Shown: positions 9,602-18,939, counted from the first letter of the stretch. The stretch is 64,000 nt of DNA from Hyphomicrobiales bacterium (GCA_016713235.1 JADJPN010000002.1:649313-713312); one strand, 5' to 3'. Notes: a model not told the origin generated them from the sequence alone. Numbers and translations: made by a program.

Positions 9602-9967
9602 ATGAAGACGTTCAAGCTTTCCAATTTCGTGCTGGCGCTTGTTGCTGCTGTGCTCATCTCGGCTGCCGCGAGCGAAATCAATACCGCTTACGCCGCGCCG
9701 GCTGCTTCGGCTGCCAACCTCAATGGCGTTGTCGATAATCAGGCGACGCAGGTGCAGCGCCGTCATCGTCATCATCATCACGGCCACGGCAACCGCTGGG
9801 TCGGCCCGGCTGTAGCACTCGGCATCTTCGGTGCCGCTGCTGCCGCTGCCGCAGCGCAGAATAATAACTACTACAACCAGCCCTACGGCTACTATCAAGA
9901 GCCGCGTCAGCGCTGCTGGGTCCAGACCGGTCCGTATCGGGGTCAGGGCTACTGGGGTTGGTGCTAA
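9602..9967 (+). CDS. Secreted His/Tyr/Gly-rich small protein
   Basis: A 121-residue protein with a signal peptide (cut near NTAYAAP), a basic histidine run (RRHRHHHHGHGNRW), an alanine-rich hydrophobic helix and an aromatic C-terminus (QPYGYYQEPRQRCWVQTGP then YWGWC). It shares its plan with the preceding gene and looks like a divergent paralogue. The conserved-looking end with two cysteines fits small envelope proteins seen in Bradyrhizobium relatives. The His run could bind metal, but that is speculation. An intrinsic terminator follows at once. Confidence 0.75.
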   Translation: MKTFKLSNFVLALVAAVLISAAASEINTAYAAPAASAANLNGVVDNQATQVQRRHRHHHHGHGNRWVGPAVALGIFGAAAAAAAAQNNNYYNQPYGYYQEPRQRCWVQTGPYRGQGYWGWC

Positions 9968-9994
9968 ATCGACCGGACTTCCGGTTATCGAGAG

Positions 9995-10024
9995 CGGCGG
10001 GCGAAAGCCCGCCGTTTTCTTTTT
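9995..10024 (+). terminator. Intrinsic terminator
   Basis: Stem CGGCGGGC, loop GAAA, stem GCCCGCCG, then TTTTCTTTTT. It closes the 9602 gene and lies just before the convergent AEC carrier gene, whose stop is near 10024. Confidence 0.9.
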
Positions 10025-10962
10025 CAGAGACCCAAATATGCGGCAACGAACAGCGCTGCCGGGATCGAAAATAGCGCCACGAAAATCTGAATCGTAAGAA
10101 TGCGCGCGAGCAGCGGCGCATCGCCGCCCATTTGCCGCGCGAGCATGTAGCCGTTCGGCGCGGAGGGTACCGAAGAAGCGATCGCGATCACTGCGAACGC
10201 GGGGCCCGTTACACCCACGAAATAGGCGGTGCCGATTGCGATTGTGGGCAGGAGCAGCATCTTCACGCAGACAGCGATCAGCACCGCCGCGTCGATTTTC
10301 GCGACGGTTTTCAGGTTAAGTCCCGCACCGACGATCATCAGCCCGAGCGGGAGCGATGCCTGACCAAGCACGTTCATGAATCCGGTGAAGACTTTCGGTA
10401 GCGGCACGCCAGCCGCGTTCACCACGACGCCAAGCGCGCAGGCCCAGATGAACGGATTGCGCAGGAGCTGAACGAAAACGTATTTTACGTTCGCGGGCGA
10501 ATTCGGCGCGTAACGCGCGAGCACGACGACGCTCAGCACATTGATCAGCGGGATCATGCTCGCGAGCGCGACCGCCGCAAGTGCCAGCCCAATTTCGCCG
10601 AGCAGCGTGGAGGCAACGGCGACCGCGATATAGGTGTTCCAGCGCACCGCACCTTGAAAGACCGAGGTGTAGGACGGGCCGGACCAGCTGAAGGCGCGCT
10701 GCAACGGCGCGCGCAAGGCGAGAAGCAGGAACGCGATTGCGAGGATCGCGGTTACAAGCGCAATGATAATTCCCCAGATCGGTACTTTCGAAAGATCCGC
10801 GGTCGCGGTGGCGAGAAACAGCAGCGCAGGGAACAGCACGAAATAAGTAAGGTCTTCGAGCGAATCCCACGCGTTCTCGTTTTTCAGCAGCGTGCGCTTC
10901 AGGAACGCGCCCAGCACAACGAGAAGAAAAACGGGGACGAGGGCATTGAAGACCGCTTGCAT
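10024..10962 (-). CDS. AEC family transporter (auxin efflux carrier superfamily)
   Basis: A 312-residue polytopic membrane protein with about ten hydrophobic segments. The family pattern is clear: N-terminal ALVPVFLLVVLGAFLKR, a central VVNAAGVPLP and GQASLPLGLMIVGAGL, and a C-terminal SSVPSAPNGYMLARQMGGD. AEC carriers move small organic anions such as malate or malonate; the substrate cannot be read from sequence. The ATG at 10962 overlaps the ruvX stop in the arrangement TGATG, suggesting translational coupling. A TTG one codon upstream is less likely. Confidence 0.92.
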   Translation of the reverse strand: MQAVFNALVPVFLLVVLGAFLKRTLLKNENAWDSLEDLTYFVLFPALLFLATATADLSKVPIWGIIIALVTAILAIAFLLLALRAPLQRAFSWSGPSYTSVFQGAVRWNTYIAVAVASTLLGEIGLALAAVALASMIPLINVLSVVVLARYAPNSPANVKYVFVQLLRNPFIWACALGVVVNAAGVPLPKVFTGFMNVLGQASLPLGLMIVGAGLNLKTVAKIDAAVLIAVCVKMLLLPTIAIGTAYFVGVTGPAFAVIAIASSVPSAPNGYMLARQMGGDAPLLARILTIQIFVALFSIPAALFVAAYLGL

Positions 10963-11438
10963 CAACGCTTCCCATAGCCGAGACGGTCGAGCGCGCCTTG
11001 CAGAATGTAAGCGGCGGCAACCTTGTCCACGACTTCATCGCGGCGTCGGCGCGAAGCGTCGGCTTCGATCAGCGTGCGCTCGACCGCGGCCGTGGATAGC
11101 CGCTCGTCCCAGAACACGATCGCAAGTTCCGTCAGCGGCGTGAGATTGCGCACGAACGCGCGTGCCGATTGCGCGCTCGGGCCTTCGGTGCCGTCCATGT
11201 TTTTCGGCAGGCCGATCACGAGACCGCCGGCGTCGAATTTCTTAGCGAGCCCAAGCAGCTTTTCGGAATCCGCCTTGAACTTGCCGCGCGGCAGCGTTTC
11301 CAGCGGCGAGGCGATGGTGCGGTTCACGTCGGAGAGTGCAAGCCCGATCGTATTTTCGCCGAGGTCCAAGCCGATCAGCCGCGCGTTCGGCGCGAGCAGG
11401 GCGGGAAGGTCGTCGATTTCGCAGAGGCGGGCGGGCAT
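10962..11438 (-). CDS. ruvX: Putative Holliday junction resolvase / pre-16S rRNA nuclease YqgF
   Basis: RNase H-fold nuclease of the RuvX/YqgF family, which trims the 5' end of 16S rRNA precursors. The 158-residue product carries LIGLDLGENTIGLALSD (first acidic residue), VIGLPKNMDGTEGP and FWDERLSTAAVERTLIE, the three family motifs. I choose the ATG at 11438 (MPARLCEIDDL) because upstream residues in the longer frame look random. It is coupled to the downstream AEC gene by overlapping stop and start, and is divergent from the UPF0173 hydrolase. Confidence 0.93.
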   Translation of the reverse strand: MPARLCEIDDLPALLAPNARLIGLDLGENTIGLALSDVNRTIASPLETLPRGKFKADSEKLLGLAKKFDAGGLVIGLPKNMDGTEGPSAQSARAFVRNLTPLTELAIVFWDERLSTAAVERTLIEADASRRRRDEVVDKVAAAYILQGALDRLGYGKR

Positions 11439-11524
11439 GGCCGGGAGGCGGTAGCATGGGCGGCGTTGCCGCGCCATGCGCAGGGCTTCATACTCGCTCC
11501 AACAAAAAATCATTGGAGGAAGCG

Positions 11525-12226
11525 ATGCGCGTCACTTGGTTCGGTCACTCGGCATTCCGGCTCGATTTCGGGGGTAAGGCGGTGCTGATCGATCCGTTCT
11601 TCACCGGCAATCCCGCTTTTGGCGGCGACAAGAAAGAGGCGACTAAGGGCGCGACGCATATTCTCCTGACCCACGGTCACTCCGACCACATCGGCGACAG
11701 CGCCGACATTGCGAAAGAGCTCGACATTCCGGTCGTGAGCCACTTCGAAATCTGCGTGTGGCTGAACGGGAAAGGCGTGAAGAAGATCGACCCGATGAAC
11801 ATTGGCGGCACTACCGATCAGGGCGGCTTCACGGTATCCATCGTACGCGCCGACCATTCCTCGACCATGATCGAGGACGGGCAGTTTGCGGTGATGGGCA
11901 ATCCCGGCGGGATCATCGTGAAGGCGGCGGGCGAGCCGACCGTCTATCACATAGGCGACACCGACATTTTTTCGGATATGGCACTCATCAACGAAATCCA
12001 TCAGCCGCAAGTGGCGATGGTGCCGGTCGGCGACCGCTTCACCATGGGCGGCAAGGTCGCGGGGATGGCGATGAAGCGTTTCTTCAAGGGGCTGAAGACC
12101 GCGATCCCGTGCCATTACGGCTCGTTTCCAATCATCGAGCAGACACCGGACAAATTCGTCGCTGAAATGAAGGGGAGCGACGTGAAGGTCGTGGTGCCGG
12201 AGAAGGGCAAGGCAGTCGAAGTCTGA
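11525..12226 (+). CDS. UPF0173 metal-dependent hydrolase (metallo-beta-lactamase fold)
   Basis: A 233-residue metallo-beta-lactamase-fold protein of the UPF0173 family. The zinc motif THGHSDHIGD is followed by later ligands in HIGDTDIFSD and PCHYGSFP. The start at 11525 (MRVTWFGHSAFRLDF) is preceded by GGAGGAAGCG, a good ribosome binding site. Family substrates are unknown. It lies between ruvX and gatC, a neighbourhood recalled from several Rhizobiales. The end faces dps with about 40 bases between stops. Confidence 0.94.
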   Translation: MRVTWFGHSAFRLDFGGKAVLIDPFFTGNPAFGGDKKEATKGATHILLTHGHSDHIGDSADIAKELDIPVVSHFEICVWLNGKGVKKIDPMNIGGTTDQGGFTVSIVRADHSSTMIEDGQFAVMGNPGGIIVKAAGEPTVYHIGDTDIFSDMALINEIHQPQVAMVPVGDRFTMGGKVAGMAMKRFFKGLKTAIPCHYGSFPIIEQTPDKFVAEMKGSDVKVVVPEKGKAVEV

Positions 12227-12267
12227 CGGCAGCGGCCCGGCGAAATTTCGTCGAGCCGCTATCCGGA

Positions 12268-12798
12268 TCAGGTTTCGCCGGTAGTGCCGGTGCGGGTCGA
12301 TTCGAACAGGAACCAGACGCGGCGTTCGGTTTCGTCGATCCAGTTTTCGAGCAGACTTGCGGTCGCGATATCGCCGTGCTCGTCGCAGAGCGCGTGGGTT
12401 GCGCGCATGTAGGAAACGAGTTGCTTGTTGTCCTCACGCAGCTCGGCGAGCATGTCGAGCGGGGTGACATAATCGGCGTCGTTATCTTTGAGCCGTTGCA
12501 GTCGCGCGATGTGGCCTGCGGAGCGAATGGTGGTGCCGCCGATCTTACGGGCGCGCTCCGCGATCTCGTCGGTCATGGCGAAAACCTGGGCGGCCTGTTC
12601 ATCCAGCATCAGATGATAGTCGCGAAAATGACGGCCGGAGACGTGCCAGTGAAAGTTCTTCGTCTTCACGTAAAGCGTGAAGACATCTGCGAGCAGCGTG
12701 GCCAGCGCGGCTGCAATGTCCTTGATGGCGTTGGATTTGAGATCGCTCGGCGTGGCGAGGGCGGCGGTGCGGCGGCTTTTGGCATCGCTGGGAGGCAT
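12268..12798 (-). CDS. dps: Dps family ferritin-like DNA-protection protein
   Basis: A 176-residue Dps mini-ferritin that oxidises and stores iron with peroxide and protects DNA in stress or starvation. The ferroxidase signature spans NFHWHVSGRHFRDYHLMLDE, with the further helix MTDEIAERARKIGG. The N-terminus is extended and basic (PSDAKSRRTAALATPSD), as in DNA-binding members. It is divergent from gatC with about 190 bases between the starts; I could not identify an OxyR or Fur site there. Confidence 0.95.
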   Translation of the reverse strand: MPPSDAKSRRTAALATPSDLKSNAIKDIAAALATLLADVFTLYVKTKNFHWHVSGRHFRDYHLMLDEQAAQVFAMTDEIAERARKIGGTTIRSAGHIARLQRLKDNDADYVTPLDMLAELREDNKQLVSYMRATHALCDEHGDIATASLLENWIDETERRVWFLFESTRTGTTGET

Positions 12799-12985
12799 GG
12801 ACGGATTCCTTGGTGCGTTTTTGGCGTGTTCTTCGGACGGCTTTCACGGTCGGGGACCGGATCGGCGATCCTAACGCGCATTTTGTGACGGGATCAGTGG
12901 CGAAAATCGCACGGCGGGCCAGCACGGTTGTCAATGCTGCGCACGCTGGCTATAGCCCTGCGGCCCTGATTTCTCGGAGTTTTTC

Positions 12986-13273
12986 ATGTCCGTCGATGCC
13001 GCGACCGTGCGGCGGATCGCGCATTTGGCGCGGATCGCCGTCGCCGACCACGAGATCGAACACCTGCGCGGCGAGATCAACAACATGCTCGCCTTCGTCG
13101 AGCAGTTGAATGAAGTGAACGTGGACGGTGTGGAACCGACTGCGAGCGTCGAAGATATGAAGCTGAAAATGCGCGACGACGTGGTGAGCGATGGCAATTA
13201 CGCCAAGCGCGTGCTTGCGAATGCGCCGGCGACCGACGACGGCTTTTTTCAAGTCCCCAAAGTGGTGGAGTAA
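12986..13273 (+). CDS. gatC: Glutamyl-tRNA(Gln)/aspartyl-tRNA(Asn) amidotransferase subunit C
   Basis: The small 95-residue subunit that ties GatA and GatB together in the amidotransferase converting Glu-tRNA(Gln) and Asp-tRNA(Asn) to the correct amides. It starts MSVDAATVRRIAHLARIAV and has the family middle FVEQLNEVNVDGVEPTAS and the end VLANAPATDDGFFQVPKVVE. The gatA start lies three bases after its stop, so the two are coupled. Confidence 0.97.
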   Translation: MSVDAATVRRIAHLARIAVADHEIEHLRGEINNMLAFVEQLNEVNVDGVEPTASVEDMKLKMRDDVVSDGNYAKRVLANAPATDDGFFQVPKVVE

Positions 13274-13276
13274 GGC

Positions 13277-14761
13277 GTGGCAGATTTAACCTCGCTCACG
13301 CTCGCGGAAGCGCGCGACCAGCTTCGCGCTAAGAAGATTTCCGCGAAAGATCTCACGGACGCTCATCTCAAGGAGATGGAAAAAGCGCGCGTGCTGAACG
13401 CGTATGTTCTGGAAACGCCGGAGCATGCGCAGAAGATGGCGGCGGCCTCTGACGCGAAACTCGGACGAGGCGAAGGCGGCCCGCTCGAAGGCATCCCGCT
13501 CGGCATCAAGGATTTGTTCGCGACGAACGGCGTGCGCACGACTGCCTGCTCGAAAATTCTCGAGAACTTCGTGCCGCAATACGAATCCACGGTGACCTCG
13601 CAGCTCTGGCGCGACGGCGCGGTGATGCTCGGCAAGTTGAACAACGACGAATTCGCGATGGGCTCGTCGAACGAAACCTCCGCGCTTGGCAATGTGATCT
13701 CGCCGTGGCGGCGCAAAGGCGATGACAAGCCGCTCGTTCCCGGTGGCTCGTCCGGCGGTTCCGCCGCCGCTGTCTCCGCGAACCTCTGCTTAGGTGCGAC
13801 CGGGACCGATACCGGCGGTTCGATCCGTCAGCCTGCCGCGTTCACTGGGATCGTCGGCATCAAGCCAACCTATGGGCGGTGTTCGCGCTGGGGCATCGTC
13901 GCGTTCGCATCCTCGCTCGATCAGGCGGGACCGTTCGCGCGCACGGTGCAGGATACGGCAATTTTGCTGCGCTCGATGGCCGGACAGGATCCGAAAGATT
14001 CCACATCCGCCGACAAGGCGGTGCCAGACTACGAGAAGGCGATCGGCAGAAGCGTGAAGGGCATGAAGATCGGTATTCCGAAGGAGTACCGTGTCGAAGG
14101 AATGCCCGCCGAGATCGACGAGCCGTGGGACAAGGGTCGCGAGTGGCTGAAAGCGGCTGGCGCCGAGATCGTCGATATTTCGCTGCCGCACACGAAGTAT
14201 GCGCTCTCGGCGTATTACATCATCGCGCCTGCCGAAGCGTCGTCGAACCTCGCGCGCTACGACGGCGTGCGTTACGGCCTGCGTGTTCCGGGCAAAGATA
14301 TCGTCGACATGTACCAGCAGACGCGCGCTGCCGGCTTCGGCAAGGAAGTGCGCCGCCGCATCATGATCGGCACCTATGTGCTCTCGGCCGGCTACTACGA
14401 CGCCTATTATCTGCGCGCGCAAAAGGTCCGCACCTTGATCAAGAAGGACTTCGACAATGCGTGGAAGCAGGGGATCGACGCGATCCTGACACCGGCGACG
14501 CCATCGGGCGCGTTCGGCATCGGCGAGAAGGGTAGCGGCGATCCGGTCGAGATGTATCTGAACGACATTTTCACGGTGACCGTGAATATGGCCGGTCTAC
14601 CCGGTATTTCCGTACCGGCAGGGCGCGATCGCAACGGGCTGCCGCTTGGGCTTCAGTTGATCGGCAAACCATTCGGCGAAGAAGATCTCTTCGCGCTCGG
14701 ACACGTCATCGAGCAAGCCGCGGGGCCCCGCATGACGCCGGAGAAGTGGTGGAGCAAATAA
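13277..14761 (+). CDS. gatA: Glutamyl-tRNA(Gln) amidotransferase subunit A
   Basis: The 494-residue glutaminase subunit that releases ammonia from glutamine for transamidation. The amidase signature is complete: lysine in GIPLGIKDLFAT, the cis-serine loop GGSSGGSAAAVSANLC, and the nucleophile serine in TDTGGSIRQPAAF. It begins with GTG at 13277, immediately after gatC. The lrgAB-like pair separates it from gatB, which is slightly unusual but common in this group. Confidence 0.97.
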   Translation: MADLTSLTLAEARDQLRAKKISAKDLTDAHLKEMEKARVLNAYVLETPEHAQKMAAASDAKLGRGEGGPLEGIPLGIKDLFATNGVRTTACSKILENFVPQYESTVTSQLWRDGAVMLGKLNNDEFAMGSSNETSALGNVISPWRRKGDDKPLVPGGSSGGSAAAVSANLCLGATGTDTGGSIRQPAAFTGIVGIKPTYGRCSRWGIVAFASSLDQAGPFARTVQDTAILLRSMAGQDPKDSTSADKAVPDYEKAIGRSVKGMKIGIPKEYRVEGMPAEIDEPWDKGREWLKAAGAEIVDISLPHTKYALSAYYIIAPAEASSNLARYDGVRYGLRVPGKDIVDMYQQTRAAGFGKEVRRRIMIGTYVLSAGYYDAYYLRAQKVRTLIKKDFDNAWKQGIDAILTPATPSGAFGIGEKGSGDPVEMYLNDIFTVTVNMAGLPGISVPAGRDRNGLPLGLQLIGKPFGEEDLFALGHVIEQAAGPRMTPEKWWSK

Positions 14762-14827
14762 AGAGGCCGCCCCAAACGCAGAGCTTGTCCAATATCGCGT
14801 GGCTCACGATTCGTTACAGAGATTAAA

Positions 14828-15202
14828 ATGCTTCACGCATTCGCGGTTCTGCTCGGTCTTCAGCTCGCAGGCGAGGCGCTGGTGCGCGCTGTCGGTTCGC
14901 CGCTACCGGGGCCGGTGATCGGTCTTGTGCTGTTGTTCGTCTGGCTCGTGACGAAGTTGCCGCTGCCGCAAGAGACGGGTGCTGCGGCCGACGGGATCCT
15001 CAAACATCTTTCGCTCTTGTTCGTGCCGGCCGGCGTTGGCGTGGTGCAGCAGCTTCCGCTGCTCGGCACGGAAGGCTGGAAGCTGCTCGCAATCATTCTG
15101 GTTTCGATCACGCTTTCCTTGACGGCGACTGCGGTTACTTTCGCGGCACTTGCGAAGCTGATGAAGATCGACAGCGAAGCGCCGGAAAGAAAGCAGCGAT
15201 GA
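14828..15202 (+). CDS. lrgA: LrgA/CidA family membrane protein
   Basis: A 124-residue protein with four hydrophobic segments, starting MLHAFAVLLGLQLAGEALVR and holding the family-like PLPGPVIGLVLLF. LrgA/CidA proteins are holin-like; in several bacteria the LrgAB pair is reported to affect murein hydrolase activity or pyruvate and glycolate transport. The stop overlaps the lrgB start as ATGA, so the two are translationally coupled. The pair sits between gatA and gatB. Confidence 0.88.
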   Translation: MLHAFAVLLGLQLAGEALVRAVGSPLPGPVIGLVLLFVWLVTKLPLPQETGAAADGILKHLSLLFVPAGVGVVQQLPLLGTEGWKLLAIILVSITLSLTATAVTFAALAKLMKIDSEAPERKQR

Positions 15203-15918
15203 TCAATTTCGTCGATCTGTGGGTTTATCTTTCCGGTAGCACGCTGCTGTGGCTGACGGTGACGCTGGTCGCCTACATCGCGGCCGACGCGATCTCGGCG
15301 GCATGCGGACGGCACCCGCTCGCGAATCCGGTTTTAGTTTCGGTGGTCTTCATTTCCTGTCTGCTCGTGCTCTCGAAGACGGCATTTCCGTCGTACTTCG
15401 CTGGTGCGCAATTCATCCATTTTCTTCTGGGCCCCGCGACCGTCGCGCTTGCGGTCCCGCTCTACCGGCATCTGCCGGAAGTGAAGCGGATGTTCGTGCC
15501 GATGATCGTTGCGCTTATCGTCGGCTCGGTGATTTCGATCACCTCCGCGGTGCTGCTTGCGAAGTGGTTTGGCCTGAGCAAGCTGGCGACGCTCGCGCTT
15601 GCGCCGAAATCCGCGACCGCCGCGATCGCGATGGGGGTCGCGGAGCAGATACAGGGGAACCCCGCGCTCACCGCTGTCATGGTGATCATGACCGGCATTT
15701 CCGGCGCGATCATCGTGACGCCGCTCATGAATGCGCTGCGGCTCAAGAACTACGCGGCGAGGGGTTTTGCGGCGGGGCTGGTTTCTCACGGCATCGGGAC
15801 TGCGCGAGCATTTCAGGTCAATCCGCTCGCGGGCACGTTTGCCGGGATCGCGCTCGGTTTGAACGGCGTGCTGACGGCGATTTTGGTGCCGCTTTTATTG
15901 CCCTGGTTGCTGGGTTGA
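15199..15918 (+). CDS. lrgB: LrgB/CidB family membrane protein
   Basis: A 239-residue polytopic protein of the LrgB family, with the conserved LGPATVALAVPLYRHL and LAPKSATAAIAMGVAEQIQGNPALTA split across two motifs and GISGAIIVTPLMNALRLKN. It forms a two-gene unit with the overlapping lrgA. The start ATG at 15199 overlaps the lrgA TGA. The plant homologue PLGG1 carries glycolate, so an organic-acid role is possible, but substrate is not readable here. Confidence 0.92.
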   Translation: MINFVDLWVYLSGSTLLWLTVTLVAYIAADAISAACGRHPLANPVLVSVVFISCLLVLSKTAFPSYFAGAQFIHFLLGPATVALAVPLYRHLPEVKRMFVPMIVALIVGSVISITSAVLLAKWFGLSKLATLALAPKSATAAIAMGVAEQIQGNPALTAVMVIMTGISGAIIVTPLMNALRLKNYAARGFAAGLVSHGIGTARAFQVNPLAGTFAGIALGLNGVLTAILVPLLLPWLLG

Positions 15919-15949
15919 GCGCGCCGACTAATTTGCTAGAAGGGGCGCC

Positions 15950-17420
15950 ATGAACGCACCCGTCCGTAATCCAAAACTTCTCAAAGGCGACAAGCACGAC
16001 TGGCAAGTCGTCATTGGCATGGAAATCCATGCGCAGGTCACCTCGAACGCAAAGCTCTTCTCCGGCGCTTCCACCGAATTCGGCGGCGAGCCGAATTCGC
16101 ACGTCTCGCTGGTCGATGCCGCGATGCCGGGCATGCTGCCGGTCATCAACAAGAAGTGCGTCGAGCAGGCGGTGAAGACCGGCCTCGGGCTGAAAGCGAA
16201 GATCAACAAGAAGTCGGTGTTCGACCGGAAGAATTATTTCTATCCCGATCTGCCGCAGGGCTATCAGATCAGCCAGTTCAAGCATCCGGTGGTCGGCGAA
16301 GGTATCGTCACCGTCGATATGCAGGATGGCTCGTCGTTCGAGGTCGGGATCGAGCGGCTGCATCTCGAACAGGATGCCGGCAAGTCGCTGCACGATCAGC
16401 ATCCGTCGATGTCTTATGTCGATCTCAACCGTTCCGGCGTTGCGCTGATGGAGATCGTGTCGAAGCCCGACCTGCGCTCGGCGGAGGAGGCCAAGGCTTA
16501 CGTCACGAAGCTGCGCACGATTCTGCGTTATCTCGGCACCTGCGACGGCGACATGGAGAAGGGCAACCTTCGCGCCGACGTGAACGTCTCGGTGCGCAAA
16601 CCCGGCGACCCGCTCGGCACGCGCTGCGAAATCAAGAACGTGAATTCGATCCGCTTCATCGGACAGGCGATCGAAGTCGAAGCGCGGCGCCAGATCGATA
16701 TCCTGGAAGATGGCGGCAAGATCGATCAGGAGACGCGGCTGTTCGATGCCGCGAAGGGCGAGACGCGCTCGATGCGCTCCAAGGAAGAGGCGCACGATTA
16801 CCGCTATTTCCCGGACCCTGATTTGCTGCCGCTGGAATTCGACGACGCTTTCATTGCGAAACTGAAAGCCGATCTGCCGGAGTTGCCCGACGAGAAGAAA
16901 GCGCGCTTCGTGAAAGACTTCGGCCTTTCGCCTTACGACGCGGGCGTCTTGATCGCGGAACGCGAGACGGCTGCGTTTTTCGAGGAAGTGGCTTCAGGCC
17001 GCGATCCGAAGGCCGCCGCAAATTTCATGATCAACGAATTTTTCGGCCGCCTGAACAAGGAAGACAAGACGATCGAGCAGAGTCCGATCTCGGCCGAGCA
17101 AGCTCGGCACGATCGTCGATCTGATCGGCGATGGCACGATCTCCGGCAAGATCGCCAAAGACCTCTTCGAAATCGTTTGGGAAGAGGGTGGCGACCCGCG
17201 CGAGGTGGTCGAGAAGCGTGGCATGAAGCAGGTGACCGACACCGGCGCCATCGAAAAGGTCGTCGACGATATCATCGCGAAGAACCCGGACAAGGTTGAG
17301 CAGGTGAAGGCCAAGCCCACCATGCTCGGCTGGTTCGTCGGTCAGGTGATCAAGGCGTCTGGCGGGAAGGCGAACCCGCAGGCCGTGAACGATATTCTGA
17401 AGAAGAAGCTCGGCATCTGA
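15950..17420 (+). CDS. gatB: Glutamyl-tRNA(Gln) amidotransferase subunit B (one-base frameshift)
   Basis: The tRNA-binding and kinase subunit of GatCAB. The protein opens with a typical GatB start (HDWQVVIGMEIHAQVTSNAKLFSGAS) and continues through YFYPDLPQGYQISQF and KNVNSIRFIGQAIEVEARRQ. Near 17100 the frame breaks: after ISAEQ the correct LGTIVDLIGDGTISGKIAKD is one frame away, and removing one A from CAAGC restores it. The rest then reads to KKKLGI, about 489 residues, the normal length. Alphaproteobacteria generally need GatCAB, so a sequence error is most likely. Confidence 0.95.
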
Positions 17421-17427
17421 AAAAGCG

Positions 17428-17455
17428 GCCGGCGGTTTCGCCGGCTGTTTTGTTT
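17428..17455 (+). terminator. Intrinsic terminator after gatB
   Basis: Stem GCCGGCG, loop GTTT, stem CGCCGGC, followed by TGTTTTGTTT. It begins eight bases after the gatB stop. Confidence 0.9.
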
Positions 17456-17608
17456 CAGGCTGTGATGCACTTGCCGATACCGTCGCCGCAATGGTGGAGG
17501 GTGGTTTTGTGCTCGGCTGCACGCGCAAGGACTCGACAATTGTCCCGCGTCAGATACTTCTGTTCCGGGACTATGTGCGAATAATTTTTACGGGGAGTTG
17601 ACACGCCG

Positions 17609-18235
17609 ATGTCAAAGATCACGTTCTATGCGCACCCGCGTTCGGGGCCGTCTTATCGCGTGGGGCTTGCGCTTGCGCTGATGCAAGAGCCGTTCACGTT
17701 TGAATTGGTCGATTTGCCGGGTGGCGGCACCCGTACTCCGGAATACATGAAGAAGAGCCGCTTCGGTAATGTACCCTGTCTTCAGGACGGCAACGAATAC
17801 ATCGTGCAGTCGAGCGCGATCCTCGAGTACCTGGCTGAAAAGACCGGCAAGTTCGGCGGCAAGAATGCGCTCGAGCGCGTGCGTATCAACGAATGGATGT
17901 TCTGGGACTTCGACCGCCTGTGCCCCGGTCTGTTCCGCTCGCGGGCCTACAAGCTCGGCATCCGCAAGGCGGAACCTGCGGTGGTCGATGCGTTCAAGGC
18001 GGAAGGTGAGTCGGGGCTGGCTACGCTTGAAGCGCATCTTGCGAACAACGAATGGCTCGCGCTCGGCAAGCCGACGATCGCGGATATCTCGGTCTATGCG
18101 GGCGTTTTCTATGCCGCCGACGGCGGCTTCGATCTCTCGAAGTATCCCTGCATCACGGCGTGGAAAGCGCGGATCGAAGCCTTGCCGGGTTACGGCAAGC
18201 CGGCGGACGTCATTCCGGCGGCGTCGCGCGCTTAA
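17609..18235 (+). CDS. Glutathione S-transferase family protein
   Basis: A 208-residue GST-fold protein. The thioredoxin-like half starts YAHPRSGPSYRVGLALALM and has the glutathione-site loop FGNVPCLQDGNEYIVQSSAILEYLAEKTG in two parts; the helical C-terminal half contains GKPTIADISVYAGVFYAADGG. The serine near the N-terminus (RSGPS) is the likely catalytic residue. Substrate is unknown. Its stop overlaps by four bases the stop of the convergent PfpI gene. Confidence 0.9.
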   Translation: MSKITFYAHPRSGPSYRVGLALALMQEPFTFELVDLPGGGTRTPEYMKKSRFGNVPCLQDGNEYIVQSSAILEYLAEKTGKFGGKNALERVRINEWMFWDFDRLCPGLFRSRAYKLGIRKAEPAVVDAFKAEGESGLATLEAHLANNEWLALGKPTIADISVYAGVFYAADGGFDLSKYPCITAWKARIEALPGYGKPADVIPAASRA

Positions 18236-18915
18236 GTCTTCTGGTCGAATTGTCCGGCGGCGAGCGCTGCATTCCTGCGGCGCTCGTTCGTCATGCCTTC
18301 GGCGAATTTCTTCAACTTCTCAACCAAAGTCGGATCGGCGGAGCGGGGATGTCCGCTGTCGAAAGGCGGCTTGGGGTCGTATTCGATCTGCAATTGAATT
18401 TGTTTCGCAATGTCTTCGCCCGCGACTTCGGCTGCTACCTTCAACCCGAAGTCGATGCCTGCGGTGACGCCGCCGCCTGAGATATACTTGCCGTCTATGA
18501 CGACGCGGTCTGCGACCGGGATCGCGCCAAGGACAGGGAGAATGTCCATCGCCATCCAGTGTGTCGCCGCGCGCTTGCCTTTCAAGAGCCCGGCCGCGCC
18601 GAGTACCAACGAACCGGTGCACACCGAAGTCACATAACGCGCGCCGTTCGCTTGCTTGCGCAAGAACGCGAGCACTTCTTCATCGACCATCAGGCTTGTC
18701 ATTCCGGGGCCGCCGGGCACACAGATCAGGTCAAGCTGCGGACATTCTGCGAGGGTTGTGTCGGGCAGTACCGTAAGTCCGCCGACCGCTTTCACCGGCT
18801 CGAGCGTTTTCCAGATCAGATGCACCTCCGCAGCCGGTAGCTTTGAAAGCACCTCGTGCGGCCCCGTGAGGGCGAGTTGCGTAATGTTCGGAAACAGCAG
18901 GAAGCCGATGCGCAA
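18232..18915 (-). CDS. DJ-1/PfpI family protein, isonitrile hydratase-like
   Basis: A 227-residue class I glutamine amidotransferase-like protein. It has the acidic residue in LTGPHEVLSKLP and the nucleophile elbow VTSVCTGSLVLGAAGLLKG, followed by ATHW, a pattern typical of Pseudomonas isonitrile hydratase InhA and relatives. InhA hydrates isonitriles to N-formamides; other members are glyoxalases or regulators without a DNA-binding part. No AraC domain is fused. Exact substrate is not known. Confidence 0.86.
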   Translation of the reverse strand: MRIGFLLFPNITQLALTGPHEVLSKLPAAEVHLIWKTLEPVKAVGGLTVLPDTTLAECPQLDLICVPGGPGMTSLMVDEEVLAFLRKQANGARYVTSVCTGSLVLGAAGLLKGKRAATHWMAMDILPVLGAIPVADRVVIDGKYISGGGVTAGIDFGLKVAAEVAGEDIAKQIQLQIEYDPKPPFDSGHPRSADPTLVEKLKKFAEGMTNERRRNAALAAGQFDQKT

Positions 18916-18939
18916 TTCGCTCTCATGTCAGGTTCCGAA

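Noticed and set aside
12227..12267. Hairpin between the UPF0173 gene and dps as a terminator
   Set aside because: GCGGC/GCCGC arms are short with a long loop and no T run follows.
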